Positions 8,998-18,874 are shown, counted from the stretch's first letter. The stretch: DNA of 64,000 nt from Mucilaginibacter sp. SMC90 (GCF_022811725.1 NZ_CP094527.1:1922001-1986000); one strand, 5' to 3'. The notes: a model not told the origin generated them from the letters alone. Numbers and translations are program-made.

Positions 8998-9720
8998 ATG
9001 AAAACAGTATTAATAACCGGCGCAAATAAGGGGATCGGTTTTGAAACCGCCAGGCAACTGGCCGCTTTGGGTTATTTCGTATACCTTGGCAGCAGAAACG
9101 CAGCCAATGGATTTGAAGCAATTCAAAAGCTGAATACTTTGGGTATTACCAATGCAGAAAGCCTGACCATTGATGTTGCCAATCCCGATTCCGTTAAGCT
9201 GGCCAGCCATGAGTTGCAGAAAAAGATCGCCTCTTTGGATATATTGATCAATAACGCAGGTATTTCGGGCGTTATGCCGCAAAACCTTGCCGAAGGTGGT
9301 TTGCAAAACCTCCGCGATATATTCGATGTGAACTTTTTTGGGGCTGTTCAAACCACGCAGGAGTTTTTGCCATTGTTAAAAAGATCACCAAAGGCAGCTA
9401 TCATTAACGTTTCCAGCGAAATTGGTTCGCTTGCCGTTCATACCGCACCGGAAAGGAACCCCAACCGTTCAAGGTACCACGCATATGGCGTATCTAAAAC
9501 CGCTTTAAATGCTTTTACTGTAATGTTGGCCAATGAACTGCGCGATACGGGCATCAGTGTAAATAGCGTTACGCCGGGATATACTGCAACTGATCTCAAT
9601 CAATTTGAAGGTACAAAAACAGCTGAGCAAGGCGCATTGCCTATTGTGAAATTGGCTACCGAAGCCGATGAAACTGTAACGGCCAAATTCTTTAAAGATG
9701 GCGGCGAGGTTACATGGTAG
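8998..9720 (+). CDS. SDR family NAD(P)-dependent oxidoreductase
   Basis: A 240-residue classical short-chain dehydrogenase. The cofactor motif TGANKGIG is at residues 7-14, NNAG at 85-88, the catalytic Ser in INVSSEIGS near 139-140, and YGVSK gives Y163 and K167. The C-terminal TAKFFKDGGEVTW resembles carbonyl-reductase-type SDRs. The frame extends upstream to a TTG at 8944, but the ATG at 8998 places the Rossmann strand directly at the N-terminus and is preferred. The substrate is unknown and the gene appears monocistronic. Confidence 0.9.
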   Translation: MKTVLITGANKGIGFETARQLAALGYFVYLGSRNAANGFEAIQKLNTLGITNAESLTIDVANPDSVKLASHELQKKIASLDILINNAGISGVMPQNLAEGGLQNLRDIFDVNFFGAVQTTQEFLPLLKRSPKAAIINVSSEIGSLAVHTAPERNPNRSRYHAYGVSKTALNAFTVMLANELRDTGISVNSVTPGYTATDLNQFEGTKTAEQGALPIVKLATEADETVTAKFFKDGGEVTW

Positions 9721-9742
9721 TGCTTTTGTTTAAAACAGTGAG

Positions 9743-9771
9743 GTATGCGTGAAGATCTGTTTCACGCATAC
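9743..9771. other. Perfect hairpin after the SDR gene
   Basis: An 11-bp perfect stem (GTATGCGTGAA with TTCACGCATAC) and a 7-nt loop, 22 bp after the SDR stop codon. No T-run follows, so it is not a textbook intrinsic terminator. It may stabilise the 3' end or assist termination. Confidence 0.5.
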
Positions 9772-9885
9772 TAAATAAGTTGATGCCCCAGTCCGCAAGT
9801 TAACAGCAAGTATATGTGCTAATTGGGGTGCGGAAAGGCAGGGAGGAGATTTATGAGGTTACAGTCATAAAAAAGTAAGAATTTA

Positions 9886-9916
9886 TTTGCTTTAATCGTT
9901 TAAAGAGTTAGATTTG
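9886..9916 (+). promoter_or_regulatory. Bacteroidota-type promoter of the lacI gene with an operator in the spacer
   Basis: TTTG at 9886-9889 and TAGATTTG at 9909-9916 are separated by exactly 19 bp, a full match to the Bacteroidota sigma-ABfr consensus (TTTG, 19-bp spacer, TAnnTTTG). The spacer contains CTTTAATCGTTTAAAG (9890-9905), one base off the palindrome found twice before susC. A repressor bound here would block sigma contact, so autorepression is likely. Confidence 0.75.
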
Positions 9917-9960
9917 TTTCTATATCTCAATTTAACCGAAGTCTGTAACCAGTTATAGCA

Positions 9961-10977
9961 GTGAAAAAAGTTGTCCTTAAAGATATTGCGCAACACGTTG
10001 GTGTATCCACCGCGCTGGTTTCGTATGTGCTTAACGGGCAGGCCGAAGAAAAACAGGTAAGCAAGGAAAACGCCGAAAAAATCAAATTAGCAGCTATTGA
10101 GCTGAATTATCAGCCCAACCAGGTAGCCAAAAGCCTCCGGATGCGAAAAACGCATACCATTGGCCTGGTTGTAGCAGATATTAATTATCGTTTCAGTACA
10201 GGTATTACCCGGGCTATAGAAGCAGAGGCCAAGAGGCTCAACTTTACGGTGATTTTTGGCAGCACCAATGAAAATCCTGAAAAATTTACCGAACTAACTA
10301 ATGTGCTGGTGAACCGTCAGGTTGACGGCCTTATCCTGGTGCCGGGCGAACAGTCTCAGGAGCAAATTATCCATTTGCAAAACTCAGGTACCCCATTTGT
10401 CCTTATCGACCGTTATTTTCCGGAGATAGATACTAACTACGTAGCTTTAGACAACTATAAGGCAGCGTATGATGCGGTGACGTACCTGGCGGCTTCGGGC
10501 CATAAAAAAATTAGCTTTATTAATTTGGAAACGAGCATGTTCCATTTGCAGGAACGGGATAGGGGATATTTAGATGCGCTAAAAGACCATCATTTGGAAA
10601 GCCGCCCGGAATGGCTGGTACATATAAATGGGGATGATTTAGCAAGTGGGATAGGAGCTGCCATTTCTCCGTTGATTAATTCGGCCGACAGGTGTGATGC
10701 CATTTTTTTAGCGACAGATCGTTTAACTATCGAGGCTTTAAAGCGACTAAACGCGTTAGGGGTCAAGATACCCGGAGAACTTTCTGTATTAAGTTTTGAT
10801 GAATCGGATGCCTTTGATCTTTTTTATTGCCCTGTAACACACGGACGCCAACCATTGGAAGAAATGGGTGAGGCTGCGGTAAAAACGCTTGTAAACCTGA
10901 TCAATAATCAAAAGATAAAAAAGAAGCTGACCTTCCAGGCGGGATTTGTCCCGGGAAAGTCATGTCGTGAACAATAG
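9961..10977 (+). CDS. LacI-family transcriptional regulator of the fructan-type locus
   Basis: A 338-residue protein with a GTG start. Residues 4-24 form the LacI helix-turn-helix (LKDIAQHVGVSTALVSYVLN), followed by the hinge (NYQPNQVAKSLRMRKTHTIG) and a periplasmic-binding-protein-like sensor domain to the end. It is the first gene before SusC, SusD, a sugar porter, GH32 and a ROK kinase, so the effector is probably a sugar or sugar phosphate released from fructan. Palindromic sites before its own gene and before susC fit a local repressor with autoregulation. The operator assignment is inferred from repetition and position. Confidence 0.92.
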   Translation: MKKVVLKDIAQHVGVSTALVSYVLNGQAEEKQVSKENAEKIKLAAIELNYQPNQVAKSLRMRKTHTIGLVVADINYRFSTGITRAIEAEAKRLNFTVIFGSTNENPEKFTELTNVLVNRQVDGLILVPGEQSQEQIIHLQNSGTPFVLIDRYFPEIDTNYVALDNYKAAYDAVTYLAASGHKKISFINLETSMFHLQERDRGYLDALKDHHLESRPEWLVHINGDDLASGIGAAISPLINSADRCDAIFLATDRLTIEALKRLNALGVKIPGELSVLSFDESDAFDLFYCPVTHGRQPLEEMGEAAVKTLVNLINNQKIKKKLTFQAGFVPGKSCREQ

Positions 10978-10992
10978 AATTTTTTTTTAACC

Positions 10993-11018
10993 CTTTACTT
11001 TAATCGATTAAAGTAAAG
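10993..11018. promoter_or_regulatory. LacI-type operator 1 upstream of susC
   Basis: A perfect 26-bp palindrome with core CTTTAATCGATTAAAG (10998-11013), starting 16 bp after the lacI stop codon. The central CG is the hallmark of LacI-family operators. The same core recurs 87 bp downstream. Confidence 0.8.
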
Positions 11019-11083
11019 ATGAACCTGAATAAATAACATTTTAAAAAACAGATTATAACACATGAGCCATTTTACAATCTTTT

Positions 11084-11101
11084 ACTTTAATCGATTAAAG
11101 T
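11084..11101. promoter_or_regulatory. LacI-type operator 2 upstream of susC
   Basis: A perfect 18-bp palindrome, ACTTTAATCGATTAAAGT, with the same core as operator 1. It lies 65 bp before the susC start codon. Two sites 87 bp apart could support looping by a tetramer or cooperative binding. Confidence 0.8.
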
Positions 11102-11166
11102 GCATGCCGCCTTAGTCAATTCCCTTTTTAAGCGATTATCAAACCAACATTTAAACCAAATGAATT

Positions 11167-14100
11167 ATGAAAAAAATTTTAACGATCATGCTCATATTCT
11201 GTTACGCGGCCTTGTTCGGCCAGCAAAAAACAGTAACAGGAACAGTAACCGAAAAAGAACGGGGGACACCCCTTGCCGGTGTTACTGTAAAATCGGCCAC
11301 AGCAAGTACCGTAACAGATGTTAATGGTAAATTTAGCGTTACGGCCAATTTAAATACCAATATTACTTTCTCGTATGTAGGGATGCAGTCTTTTAACTAC
11401 ACAGTTAAGGCCGGTATCGAACCTTTGATCATTGCGCTTGAATATCAATCCGGTAACCTGAATGAGGTAGTGGTAACCGGGTACCAAAGCCAGAAAAAAG
11501 CAGATTTGACCGGTGCGGTATCTGTTGTAAAAATGACCGACATTAAAGATATTCCCCAGGGCAACGCCACAAAAGCATTACAGGGCAGGGTACCGGGTGT
11601 TTACATTACCACCAATGGTTCGCCCGAAGGCGGGGCCACCGTCAGGATTCGTGGTATTGGAACGCTTAACAATAATGATCCGCTTTATGTTATCGACGGC
11701 GTACCAACCACGCGCGGATTAGAGGAGATCAACCAGGCAGATATTGAATCATTGCAGGTATTGAAGGATGCATCATCGGCAACTATCTATGGTTCAAGGG
11801 CAGCGAACGGCGTTATCATCGTAACAACAAAACGTGGTAAAAAGGGGATCAGCCGTATTGATGTCAATGCGTCATCATCGCTGCAATACTACAATTCAAA
11901 GCTTAAAGTGCTTAACACCCAACAACATGGTGAAGCATACTTTAAAGCATCAGTTAATGACGGTACCGACCCCAACAATAACCAGATCTACCAGTTTGAC
12001 TGGAACAAGGATTTTAATAACCCGGTGCTCAATAAAATAATCCTGCCCGAGTTTATTGACGGTGCCAAAACCATGAAACCTGCCGATACCAGGTGGTTTG
12101 ATGAAATTGGTCAAACTTCATTATTACAGAATTATAACGTTTCTGTTAGCAACGGCGGCGAAAAGGGAAACAGCTTTCTTTCTGTTGGTTATTATGATAA
12201 TAAAGGTATAGTTAAGGAAACCCACACCCGTAAAGCAACCATCAGGCTAAATACCGATTACAACTTCTTTAACGGGCGTTTAAAAATTGGCGAAAACCTT
12301 AACGTATCCTTTATCAACGACAGGCTTATTGATGTAAACAGTGTGTTATTCACTGCATTGGTTCAAAATCCAATTGTTCCGGTTTATACAGTTAACGGTG
12401 GATGGGGCGGCCCGGCAGCAGGCATGACCGATCGTCAAAACCCGGTGCGGCTGATCATGGATAACAAGCAAAACCAAAGTTATTTCGGCCGTATCACCGG
12501 CAATGTTTTTGCCGATTTAACTGTTATTCCCGGCCTGCACCTTAAAACCACCTATGGGGTTGATTATGATGGCCTTTATGAACGTACCTTACGTAAATCA
12601 TATGTTTCGGGCTTTTTGGTTGATCCATCCAACCTTGCAGCTAACTCACAAAACTTTGATGGCAACCTCATCTGGCAAAATACCTTGACTTATGATCTTA
12701 ACCTGAAAAAACACCAGATCAATGTTTTGGCCGGCCAGGAGTCTATCCATTATATGAACCAAAACTTTTTTGGCAGCAGGCAGGGTTATGCTTTGGAGGA
12801 TATCAACTACGCCTATCTTGATGCCGGTTCGTCAAATATTCTTAACGGCGGCAATGGGGGGGCTTACTCACTATTGTCTTTCTTCGGAAAGGTGAACTAT
12901 ACCTTTGATAACAAGTATTTGGCATCCGTTACTGTTCGTCGCGACGGTTCTTCGCGTTTTGGTGCTAATAACCGCTATGGTACTTTTCCTTCAGCAACGG
13001 TAGCCTGGAGGTTAAGTCAGGAAGATTTCATTAAAAAAATTCCGGCAATCTCTGATTTGAAACTGCGCTATGGCTACGGTCGTACGGGTAACCAAACCAT
13101 AGGTAACTATGCTACCAACTCATTATATGCAGCCATTTATGGTACCGATCCTACGTTTACCGCCGATAGGGGAACAGCCTATGATATAACCGGTGCAGGT
13201 ACCGGTACACTTCCTTCGGGCTTTGTTAAGATCCAGGAAGGTAACAATTCATTGAAATGGGAAGGGACCAAAGAGTCGAACTTTGGTATTGATTTCGGCT
13301 TGTTCAACCAAAAGCTTTCGGGCTCGGTTGATTATTTTATCAAGAAAACTTCCGACATCCTTATCACTCCCGGCTACCTTGCTGTTATAGGCGAGGGCGG
13401 TACAACTACCTTTAATGGTGCATCGATGCAAAATAAAGGTATTGAGGCCTTGCTTACTTACGATGGGCAAATTAACAAAGACCTGAATTTTACAGTGAGC
13501 GGCAACATTGCCACTTTCAGAAACAAGGTTACTTATATCCCTTCTGAAGTGATCACTGCCTATCCTGGTAACGGAACCACACAAACTATTATTGGCCATT
13601 CCATTAATTCGATATATGGCTACGTAGCCGATGGTTTGTTTACCTCGCAGGATCAGGTGACTAATTCGGCTGCGCAACCGGGCAAAGGTATCGGCAGGAT
13701 CAGGTACAAAGATCTGAATGGCGATGGTGTGATAGATAACAAGGACATGGATTATATCTCCAATGGCAACCCCAATTTTACCTATGGTTTGAATGTAAAC
13801 CTTTCTTACAAAAACTTTGACCTCGCGTTGTTCTTCCAGGGTGTACAGGGCATCAAGGTTTACAACTCTTATAAAAACTACACAGACTTCACCTCAATAT
13901 GGCCGGGTACCAACTGGGGAACCAGGACTTTGAACGCATGGTCGCCAACAAATACCGGCTCAACTATACCTGCGTTGACTTTGGTTGACAGGAACAATGA
14001 AGCACGTACATCAACCTATTATTTGGAGAATGGCTCATATATGAAGCTTCGTAACGCGCAGATCGGGTATAATTTAAAAGATGCCTTACGGAAAATAAAA

Positions 14101-14244
14101 GTTCAGCGGGCCCGGATCTATGTGCAGGCCAATAACCTGTTCACGGTAAAAAGTAAATCATTTACGGCCACCGACCCGGAAAATCCATCAGGCGCTTACC
14201 CAATCCCAACAATTACCTCCATTGGTCTCGACCTGTCATTTTAA
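11167..14244 (+). CDS. SusC/RagA-like TonB-dependent receptor (fructan-type locus)
   Basis: 1025 residues. A signal peptide (about 1-19, ending LFGQ) is followed by a carboxypeptidase-D-regulatory-like domain (about 22-105, TVTGTVTEKERGTPLAGVTV), a plug domain (about 110-230, including the NEVVVTGY, VRIRGIGTLNNNDPLYVIDG and IYGSRAANGVIIVTTKRG signatures) and a long beta-barrel ending in Phe (GLDLSF). It forms the outer-membrane channel that works with the downstream SusD. The gene lies directly behind two LacI operators and heads an operon with SusD, a sugar porter, GH32 and a ROK kinase. The specific glycan is inferred from GH32. Confidence 0.97.
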   Translation: MKKILTIMLIFCYAALFGQQKTVTGTVTEKERGTPLAGVTVKSATASTVTDVNGKFSVTANLNTNITFSYVGMQSFNYTVKAGIEPLIIALEYQSGNLNEVVVTGYQSQKKADLTGAVSVVKMTDIKDIPQGNATKALQGRVPGVYITTNGSPEGGATVRIRGIGTLNNNDPLYVIDGVPTTRGLEEINQADIESLQVLKDASSATIYGSRAANGVIIVTTKRGKKGISRIDVNASSSLQYYNSKLKVLNTQQHGEAYFKASVNDGTDPNNNQIYQFDWNKDFNNPVLNKIILPEFIDGAKTMKPADTRWFDEIGQTSLLQNYNVSVSNGGEKGNSFLSVGYYDNKGIVKETHTRKATIRLNTDYNFFNGRLKIGENLNVSFINDRLIDVNSVLFTALVQNPIVPVYTVNGGWGGPAAGMTDRQNPVRLIMDNKQNQSYFGRITGNVFADLTVIPGLHLKTTYGVDYDGLYERTLRKSYVSGFLVDPSNLAANSQNFDGNLIWQNTLTYDLNLKKHQINVLAGQESIHYMNQNFFGSRQGYALEDINYAYLDAGSSNILNGGNGGAYSLLSFFGKVNYTFDNKYLASVTVRRDGSSRFGANNRYGTFPSATVAWRLSQEDFIKKIPAISDLKLRYGYGRTGNQTIGNYATNSLYAAIYGTDPTFTADRGTAYDITGAGTGTLPSGFVKIQEGNNSLKWEGTKESNFGIDFGLFNQKLSGSVDYFIKKTSDILITPGYLAVIGEGGTTTFNGASMQNKGIEALLTYDGQINKDLNFTVSGNIATFRNKVTYIPSEVITAYPGNGTTQTIIGHSINSIYGYVADGLFTSQDQVTNSAAQPGKGIGRIRYKDLNGDGVIDNKDMDYISNGNPNFTYGLNVNLSYKNFDLALFFQGVQGIKVYNSYKNYTDFTSIWPGTNWGTRTLNAWSPTNTGSTIPALTLVDRNNEARTSTYYLENGSYMKLRNAQIGYNLKDALRKIKVQRARIYVQANNLFTVKSKSFTATDPENPSGAYPIPTITSIGLDLSF

Positions 14245-14262
14245 CCCTAAAATTTTAATGAG

Positions 14263-15978
14263 ATGAAAAAATATTTATTACTGATAATTTGCCTGATAGG
14301 AACGCTGGGTTCCTGTAAAAAGGCACTTGATGAGCAGCCGCAGGGCGTTATAGCCAGCGATCAGCTAAACACCCCGGAGAATATAGAAAAAATGGTTGTT
14401 GCCGCATATGCAGCATTAGGCAACGAAAACCTGCATACATCCAATAGCTTATGGCCCTGGGGTAGTATGCGCAGTGGTGATGCATACAAAGGTGGCGACG
14501 GTGTTGGCGATAACAGCGAGTGGAATGATTACGAAACATTTGTAACCAACCAAAATACCAATAGCCTAACCGACCAGATGTGGGCGCAGATCTATAATAA
14601 CATTGCAAGGGCTAATAACGCCCTGCTGCGCCTTGACAATATAGCGCCATCTGATTTTTCGCTTAAAACAAGCAGGCAGGGCGAAATGCGGTTTTTAAGA
14701 GGCAATCATTATTTTATGGCGAAAATATTATGGAACCGGGTGCCATATATTGACGAGAATGTGCCAACTGCAGAGTATATCAAGGTTTCAAATACCGCCA
14801 TGACCAGCGATCAGTTATGGGATAAGATAGCGGCAGATTTCAGATATGCTGCCAATGTTTTACCCGCAAAACAGGCAGACGCAGGCCGGCCTAATAAATA
14901 CACAGCATTAGCTTTTCTGGCGAAAACCCTGCTTTACCAGGCGTATAAACAGGATGATAATCATAACATGACCGGTATTGATCAGGCTAAACTAAATCAG
15001 GTGGTAGGTCTTTGCGATAGCGTCATCAACTTCAGCGGATATGCACTTGCCCCCGATTTTGGAGATAACTTTTTGGAGGCTACCGAAAACGGCCCTGAAT
15101 CGGTATTTGCCATCCAGTATTCAAAAAATGATGGTACGCAGTTTGGCCGCATTGATATGGGGCACTCGCTTACCTATCCTATGAACCCCGAATATGGTTG
15201 CTGCTGGCAGCATATCCCGAGTCAGGACCTGGTAAACAACTTTAAAACGGATGCCAGCGGCCTGCCCATGTTTACAGGTTATAACAATACAGATGCCACC
15301 AAGGTAGCCGATTTTCTGAACCAAACTTTTGATCCAAGGCTTGATCATACTGTGGGGATTCCCGGTCACCCATTTAAATATGTACCTACTTTTGTTTACC
15401 AAACCTCCTGGGCACGCGCACCTGCTATTTACGGTTATTTCACCAGTATGAAAGATGATGCCGCCGCCAACGACCCATCATTTCAAAAGATCCCGCCATT
15501 TATGTCGAGCTCAAAAAACTGGGAGCTGATCCGTTTTGCCGATGTGTTGCTTTGGAAAGCTGAGGCGCTTATTGAACTAAACAGGCCGAATGAAGCCCTG
15601 CCGCTCATCAACATGATCAGGCAGCGTGCCGGCAACAGTACTGCAAGGTTAAAACAGGCCGACGGTAGTTTCACTTCCAATTACAAGGTTAGCTTATATC
15701 AGCCCGGCGTAAACTGTGTTTGGACGCAGGATTACGCGCGCCAGGCCTTGCGCCGCGAACGCAGGCTTGAGTTTGCTATGGAAGGTAACCGTTTCTTTGA
15801 TTTGGTAAGGTGGGGTATTGCCGATACTTACCTAAATAGTTATTTTACGAGTGAGTCAACCAAGCGTACTTATCTCAAAACTGCTAAATTTACGAAGGGG
15901 CGGGATGAGTATTTGCCGATCCCGCTTAACCAAATCAATTATAGCAAGGGCTTGTACAAACAAAACCCAGGATTCTAA
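14263..15978 (+). CDS. SusD/RagB-like glycan-binding lipoprotein (fructan-type locus)
   Basis: 571 residues with a lipoprotein signal (LIGTLGSC, Cys about residue 18). The TPR-like SusD core is visible (RQGEMRFLRGNHYFMAKILW, RPNKYTALAFLAKTLLYQAY) together with the usual C-terminal block (ALRRERRLEFAMEGNRFFDL, then YLPIPLNQINYS and NPGF). It follows SusC by 18 bp and should form the lid of that transporter. The operon's GH32 suggests fructan as ligand. Confidence 0.96.
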   Translation: MKKYLLLIICLIGTLGSCKKALDEQPQGVIASDQLNTPENIEKMVVAAYAALGNENLHTSNSLWPWGSMRSGDAYKGGDGVGDNSEWNDYETFVTNQNTNSLTDQMWAQIYNNIARANNALLRLDNIAPSDFSLKTSRQGEMRFLRGNHYFMAKILWNRVPYIDENVPTAEYIKVSNTAMTSDQLWDKIAADFRYAANVLPAKQADAGRPNKYTALAFLAKTLLYQAYKQDDNHNMTGIDQAKLNQVVGLCDSVINFSGYALAPDFGDNFLEATENGPESVFAIQYSKNDGTQFGRIDMGHSLTYPMNPEYGCCWQHIPSQDLVNNFKTDASGLPMFTGYNNTDATKVADFLNQTFDPRLDHTVGIPGHPFKYVPTFVYQTSWARAPAIYGYFTSMKDDAAANDPSFQKIPPFMSSSKNWELIRFADVLLWKAEALIELNRPNEALPLINMIRQRAGNSTARLKQADGSFTSNYKVSLYQPGVNCVWTQDYARQALRRERRLEFAMEGNRFFDLVRWGIADTYLNSYFTSESTKRTYLKTAKFTKGRDEYLPIPLNQINYSKGLYKQNPGF

Positions 15979-15988
15979 CTAAAAAATT

Positions 15989-17362
15989 ATGAAATTAAAA
16001 CCTAATGTGCTGCTCATCGCAGTTATTGCGGCAACCGGTGGCCTTTTATTTGGCTTTGATACCGGCGTTATCTCAGGGGCATTACCATTTTTAAAACAGT
16101 ACTGGCATCTTAGCGATGCCAGTATTGAATGGATCACCACAACAGTGCTTGTTGGTGCAGTTGTTGGCGCTTTAACAAGCGGCAAACTATCTGACATCAT
16201 CGGCCGCAAAAAAATGATCATTATCAATGCGGTAATTTTCACTGTTGGTGCCCTGGGGTGTGCTTATGCACCTAACGTAACTGTATTGATGATTATGCGC
16301 GTTATTATCGGTTTTGCCATTGGTATCACATCATATGTGGTGCCAATGTATATTTCAGAGATTTCGCCTGCCAGGGTTAGGGGGGCGCTGGTAACATTAA
16401 ATCAGCTGATGATCACTTTAGGGATCCTGCTTTCGTACATTACCGATTACTGGTTATCAAACGATACCAACAACGAAAGCTGGCGCTGGATGTTCCTGGT
16501 TGGTTTTGTACCGGCAGCCATTTTGCTTTTAGGCATGTTCTTTTTGCCCGAAACGCCACGCTGGCTTATCAGCAAAAACCGCTGGGAAGACGGGAAGAAA
16601 ATTATCCTGAAACTGGAAGATCCTGATATGGTAGAAAGTACCTTAGCCGGTCTTCAGGAAGAAATTGCTTTATCAGCACAGCACAAGGTTTCATCGGCCG
16701 AGATCCTGAAGCCCTGGCTGCGTGCCCCGTTGATCATCACCGTTGGCATTTTCTTTTTTCAGCAGTTTTCGGGTGTTAATACTATCATTTATTATTCGCC
16801 AATCATCTTCAAAATAGCTGGGATAGTAAGTAATACGGCAAGTATAATCCCGGCCATTATCATTGGTGGGGTAAATGTATTGGCCTGCCTGCTTTCGGTA
16901 TTCCTGCTTGATAAAGTAGGCCGGCGTAAGTTGTACTTTGTAGGCATTTGGGGTATGATCCCTTCATTGGCATTATTGGGTGCATGCTTTCATTTCAAAG
17001 AAGCGCTTGGCTCAAGCCTGCCGGTTTTTGCGGTTTTAAGCATTGTATGCTATATTATTTTTATAGCCATCAGTCTTGCCCCACTGGGCTGGCTGCTTAT
17101 TTCAGAGGTATTTCCACTTAGCGTACGTGGTGTGGGTATGAGTATTGGCTCACTGGCCCATTGGGGCTTTAACGCTATCATAGCATTCACGTTCCTAAAG
17201 CTGGTTAATAACCTGGGTATTGATTATACCTTCTGGAGCTATGCCATTATCTGTATTATCGGTGCCGTATGGGGATACTATTACATCCCTGAAACCAAGG
17301 GGAAATCGCTGGAAGCTATTGAAAGCCACTGGCGCAACGGCGATGCGCCAAAAGATATCTGA
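15989..17362 (+). CDS. MFS sugar porter, inner-membrane sugar:H+ symporter
   Basis: 457 residues with about 12 membrane segments. Sugar-porter signatures are present: GFDTGVISGA near the first helix, GRKKMI in the loop between helices 2 and 3, PETPRWLISK after helix 6, QQFSGVNTIIYYSP in helix 7, VGRRKLYF in the loop between helices 8 and 9, and PETKGKSLE at the C-terminus. This is the XylE/GLUT-like family. It probably carries the monosaccharide or short oligosaccharide released in the periplasm, such as fructose, into the cytoplasm for the ROK kinase. It starts 10 bp after the SusD gene. Which sugar it carries is inferred from neighbours. Confidence 0.95.
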   Translation: MKLKPNVLLIAVIAATGGLLFGFDTGVISGALPFLKQYWHLSDASIEWITTTVLVGAVVGALTSGKLSDIIGRKKMIIINAVIFTVGALGCAYAPNVTVLMIMRVIIGFAIGITSYVVPMYISEISPARVRGALVTLNQLMITLGILLSYITDYWLSNDTNNESWRWMFLVGFVPAAILLLGMFFLPETPRWLISKNRWEDGKKIILKLEDPDMVESTLAGLQEEIALSAQHKVSSAEILKPWLRAPLIITVGIFFFQQFSGVNTIIYYSPIIFKIAGIVSNTASIIPAIIIGGVNVLACLLSVFLLDKVGRRKLYFVGIWGMIPSLALLGACFHFKEALGSSLPVFAVLSIVCYIIFIAISLAPLGWLLISEVFPLSVRGVGMSIGSLAHWGFNAIIAFTFLKLVNNLGIDYTFWSYAIICIIGAVWGYYYIPETKGKSLEAIESHWRNGDAPKDI

Positions 17363-17392
17363 TCCGTTTACTTTTTACTTATTTAACATTAT

Positions 17393-18868
17393 ATGAAAAA
17401 ACTAACACTTGCCTGCTTACTATCTGTCATGGCATTTATGGCTAAAGCTCAATTGGGCGTTAAGTACGACCCGACTGTCCAATCGACAAAGAGCATGCAA
17501 TACTTTAAACCTAAAGGCAACCTTTTTGTGGGCGATTGCATCCCATTCTCAAAAGACGGAACCTATTATTATTACTGGCTGCTGGATTCGGCGCATCACA
17601 AAAGCCTGAACGGGCTTGGCGGGCACCAATGGGCTTTGAGCAAATCTACCGATTTGAAGCACTGGGAACAATTTCCGCTGGTGCTTAAAATTGACGAGCC
17701 ATGGGAAAAATCCATCTGTACAGGATCGGTAGTATACCATAAAGGCAAATACTATGCGTTTTATGCTACCCGCCTGCTCAATGATGGCAAAGTGAACGAG
17801 CAACTGAGCTATGCTATCAGCAATGATGGCGTGAACTTTGAAAAGCAAAAACCAAACCCTTTCTACACTTCGGCACCAGGCTACAGTAAAAGAGATTTTA
17901 GAGATCCCAAGGTTTTTGTAGACGAAAAAACAGGAGAGTTTCATTTGTTTGTTTCCAGCTGGCAGGAAAACCCGGTAATGAAAAACAATGGTGGCGCGCT
18001 GGTTCATCTTTCGTCAAAAGACCTGAAAAACTGGACTGTTCATGAACCCATATTAACCGGCCAGCCCTCTACACCCGAATGTCCTGATTACTTTTTTTGG
18101 AAAGGCTGGTATTATCTTGTTTACAGTGACGGCAGTAACACGTCTTACGTAAAATCAAAAAATCCTTATGGCCCATGGGAAGCACCGCGTTACCAGGCCC
18201 TGAATGAAGATTGGTCTAACGTGGTTAAAACAGCCGAGTTTAAAAATGGCAGACGGATAGCGGCCGCATGGGTGCCAAACCGCTTTGAAAGCAAAGATGA
18301 AAACCATGAAATATTTGGCGGTAACTCATTGTTCAGGGAAGTTTTCCAGGAGGCCGACGGTACATTAGATACCAGCTTCCCGCAAGAAATGATTCCGGAA
18401 ACAGGAGATGCTTTAAACCTGAAAATTTCAACCGACTTGCAGGCTTCACCGCTTGGCAATAATGGTGCTGCCATTAATTCACCGGGAGGTGTAGGTTCTG
18501 CACATATCGAAAATGTGCCGCTTAATGGCCGCATTACGCTTGAAATTGAGCCAATAGGGGCCAATGAAGAATTCGGGCTTTACCTGCGTTCGGGCGAGGG
18601 AGCTGCCGGTGGTTACAGGCTTAATTTCTCGGCAGGTAATAAAACGGTTAGGTTAGGTAATACTGTAATAGAAGGCGTTGACGGTTTGGATAAACCTTTC
18701 AAAGTGGATATTGTGATGAAAGATGGTATCATAGATGTAGATGTTAACCATAAACGTACCATTGTTAACCGCACCTATGAACAAAACGGAAACTTCGCCT
18801 GGTTTTACGCTAAACACGGTAAAGTGAATTTTAAATCGATTTCGGTAAGCCCACTTAAAGAAAATTAA
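17393..18868 (+). CDS. GH32 family fructosidase (levanase/inulinase-like), variant nucleophile motif
   Basis: 491 residues with a signal peptide (about 1-19, FMAKAQ). A five-bladed propeller carries the GH32 triad: a nucleophile-position Asp48 in LFVGDCIPF, the FRDP motif with R170-D171-P172, and E229-C230 in STPECPDYF. A C-terminal beta-sandwich follows (about 340-491, EIEPIGANEEFGLYLRSGEG). The canonical WMNDPNG box is replaced by the GDxxPF form, seen in a divergent GH32 branch. It likely hydrolyses beta-fructosides in the periplasm. Together with the sugar porter and the ROK kinase it points to fructan or sucrose-type substrates; the exact linkage cannot be told. Confidence 0.85.
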   Translation: MKKLTLACLLSVMAFMAKAQLGVKYDPTVQSTKSMQYFKPKGNLFVGDCIPFSKDGTYYYYWLLDSAHHKSLNGLGGHQWALSKSTDLKHWEQFPLVLKIDEPWEKSICTGSVVYHKGKYYAFYATRLLNDGKVNEQLSYAISNDGVNFEKQKPNPFYTSAPGYSKRDFRDPKVFVDEKTGEFHLFVSSWQENPVMKNNGGALVHLSSKDLKNWTVHEPILTGQPSTPECPDYFFWKGWYYLVYSDGSNTSYVKSKNPYGPWEAPRYQALNEDWSNVVKTAEFKNGRRIAAAWVPNRFESKDENHEIFGGNSLFREVFQEADGTLDTSFPQEMIPETGDALNLKISTDLQASPLGNNGAAINSPGGVGSAHIENVPLNGRITLEIEPIGANEEFGLYLRSGEGAAGGYRLNFSAGNKTVRLGNTVIEGVDGLDKPFKVDIVMKDGIIDVDVNHKRTIVNRTYEQNGNFAWFYAKHGKVNFKSISVSPLKEN

Positions 18869-18874
18869 AAATAT

